Part shown: in pieces, positions 63,582-64,000 of the stretch
Layout of the letters: each line of letters begins with the position of its first letter
Position numbering within the stretch: position 1 is the first letter of the stretch
Assembly (NCBI RefSeq): GCF_004332155.1
Contig: NZ_SJDV01000004.1
Coordinates: forward strand, 372,001 to 436,000
Source of the DNA: Gramella sp. KN1008
Lineage (GTDB): Bacteria; Bacteroidota; Bacteroidia; Flavobacteriales; Flavobacteriaceae
Direction of reading: 5' to 3'
DNA length: 64,000 bases
Translations under genes and position numbers: made by a program
The notes under the pieces: model-generated
What the model was told of the DNA's origin: nothing
The model's input: the letters and a program-made list of their open reading frames with translations, nothing else
Databases searched by the model: none

Positions 63582-63974
63582 ATGAAGAAGGCTTTAAGAC
63601 ATATCGCTTCACTAATGATGGCTTTCCTTGTAATGCTGTCTACCATGTCCTTTACAGTGGATAAACATTATTGCGGGGAGCATTTAGTGGATAAAGCAGT
63701 GTTCTCTAAAGCAGAGACCTGCGGAATGCAGATGAGTGCTTCGGCCGAAGATCATTGTTGTACTAATGAAAAAGTTTCGGTGGAAGGGCAGGATGAATTA
63801 AAGATCTCATTTGATTCTTTCGATTTTCATCAGCAGGTTTTCATCACAACTTTCACTTATACCTATTTTGAACTTTTTGAAAGCTTACCAAAACAGGTCA
63901 TTCCTTTTAAGGATTATTCTCCTCCTATACTGGTCCGGGACATTCAGCTCGTAGACCAGGTATTCCTCATTTGA
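63582..63974 (+). CDS. HYC_CC_PP family protein
   Basis: A 130-residue exported protein with a signal peptide (residues 1-26). It shows the three motifs that name the family: HYC in DKHYCGEHL (residues 28-36), a CC pair in DHCCTNE (near residues 57-63), and PP in DYSPPILVRDIQ (near residues 112-123), ending in VDQVFLI. Cysteines and histidines spaced in this way suggest metal binding. In flavobacteria such genes tend to precede TonB-dependent receptors or metal efflux genes, which would lie past the window end; this is from memory and cannot be tested here. The gene ends 26 bp before the edge. Confidence 0.85.
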   Translation: MKKALRHIASLMMAFLVMLSTMSFTVDKHYCGEHLVDKAVFSKAETCGMQMSASAEDHCCTNEKVSVEGQDELKISFDSFDFHQQVFITTFTYTYFELFESLPKQVIPFKDYSPPILVRDIQLVDQVFLI

Positions 63975-64000
63975 TATTAAACATTATTGGATTTATCCTT

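Overview
The window looks like a chromosome segment of a marine member of the Flavobacteriaceae, close in style to Gramella/Christiangramia or Salegentibacter (inference from gene content; no database was searched). The signs are a SusC/SusD pair with a hybrid two-component regulator, many sulfatases, exosortase F with its partner protein, a GYDIA-type GHMP kinase next to class II HMG-CoA reductase, a HYC_CC_PP protein, AT-rich DNA, and promoter boxes matching the Bacteroidetes TAnnTTTG element. No CRISPR array, rRNA, integrase or insertion sequence was seen.

Positions 1 to 23,910 are accessory and devoted to a sulfated, probably alpha-galactose-containing glycan. A plus-strand block (2-7292) carries two SGNH/SASA-type carbohydrate esterases (the first cut by the window edge), two sulfatases and a DUF4874/DUF4832 protein with deviating codon use. 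Facing it is a minus-strand operon (19,548 down to 7,663): susC, susD, a PKD-like surface lipoprotein, GH31, GH27, a heparan-N-sulfatase-like sulfatase and a PhoD-like metallophosphatase. A divergent hybrid sensor/AraC regulator (19,801-23,910) presumably senses an oligosaccharide in the periplasm and switches on the susC operon. Glycan would be bound and imported by SusCD, de-esterified and desulfated, then trimmed by the two exo-acting glycosidases. All three sulfatases have the cysteine type of formylglycine motif, so they need a maturase that is not in this window. The phosphatase gene is bracketed by two 65-bp direct repeats that copy the end of the neighbouring sulfatase gene, the most unusual structure in this half.

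A tRNA-Phe gene (24,176-24,248) marks the change to core genome. The first core run on the plus strand is coaX, an outer-membrane protein, a TPR protein, lptC, a small membrane protein, a CBS-domain membrane protein and a PpiD-like foldase; a terminator-like hairpin sits inside the start of lptC. Then come HMG-CoA reductase and GHMP kinase (minus), a dipeptide-use module (dipeptidyl peptidase IV, two POT transporters, a thioredoxin-like protein; plus), an envelope/competence operon (surE, small membrane protein, lpxB, NlpC/P60, comEC; minus), and a tail-specific protease with a sigma-54-like upstream site.

Positions 47,770-54,817 (minus) hold the cell-shape operon purH-mreB-mreC-mreD-mrdA-rodA. 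After a MacB-type permease there is an overlapping pair of error-prone polymerases (dinB with a short DnaE that has a degenerate PHP domain), each with a putative clamp-binding motif. The right end holds a 31-residue membrane ORF, a GAF protein of the free-Met-R-sulfoxide reductase type, the exosortase F pair (starting at TTG), an NmrA-type NAD(P)-binding protein, and a HYC_CC_PP protein at the window edge.
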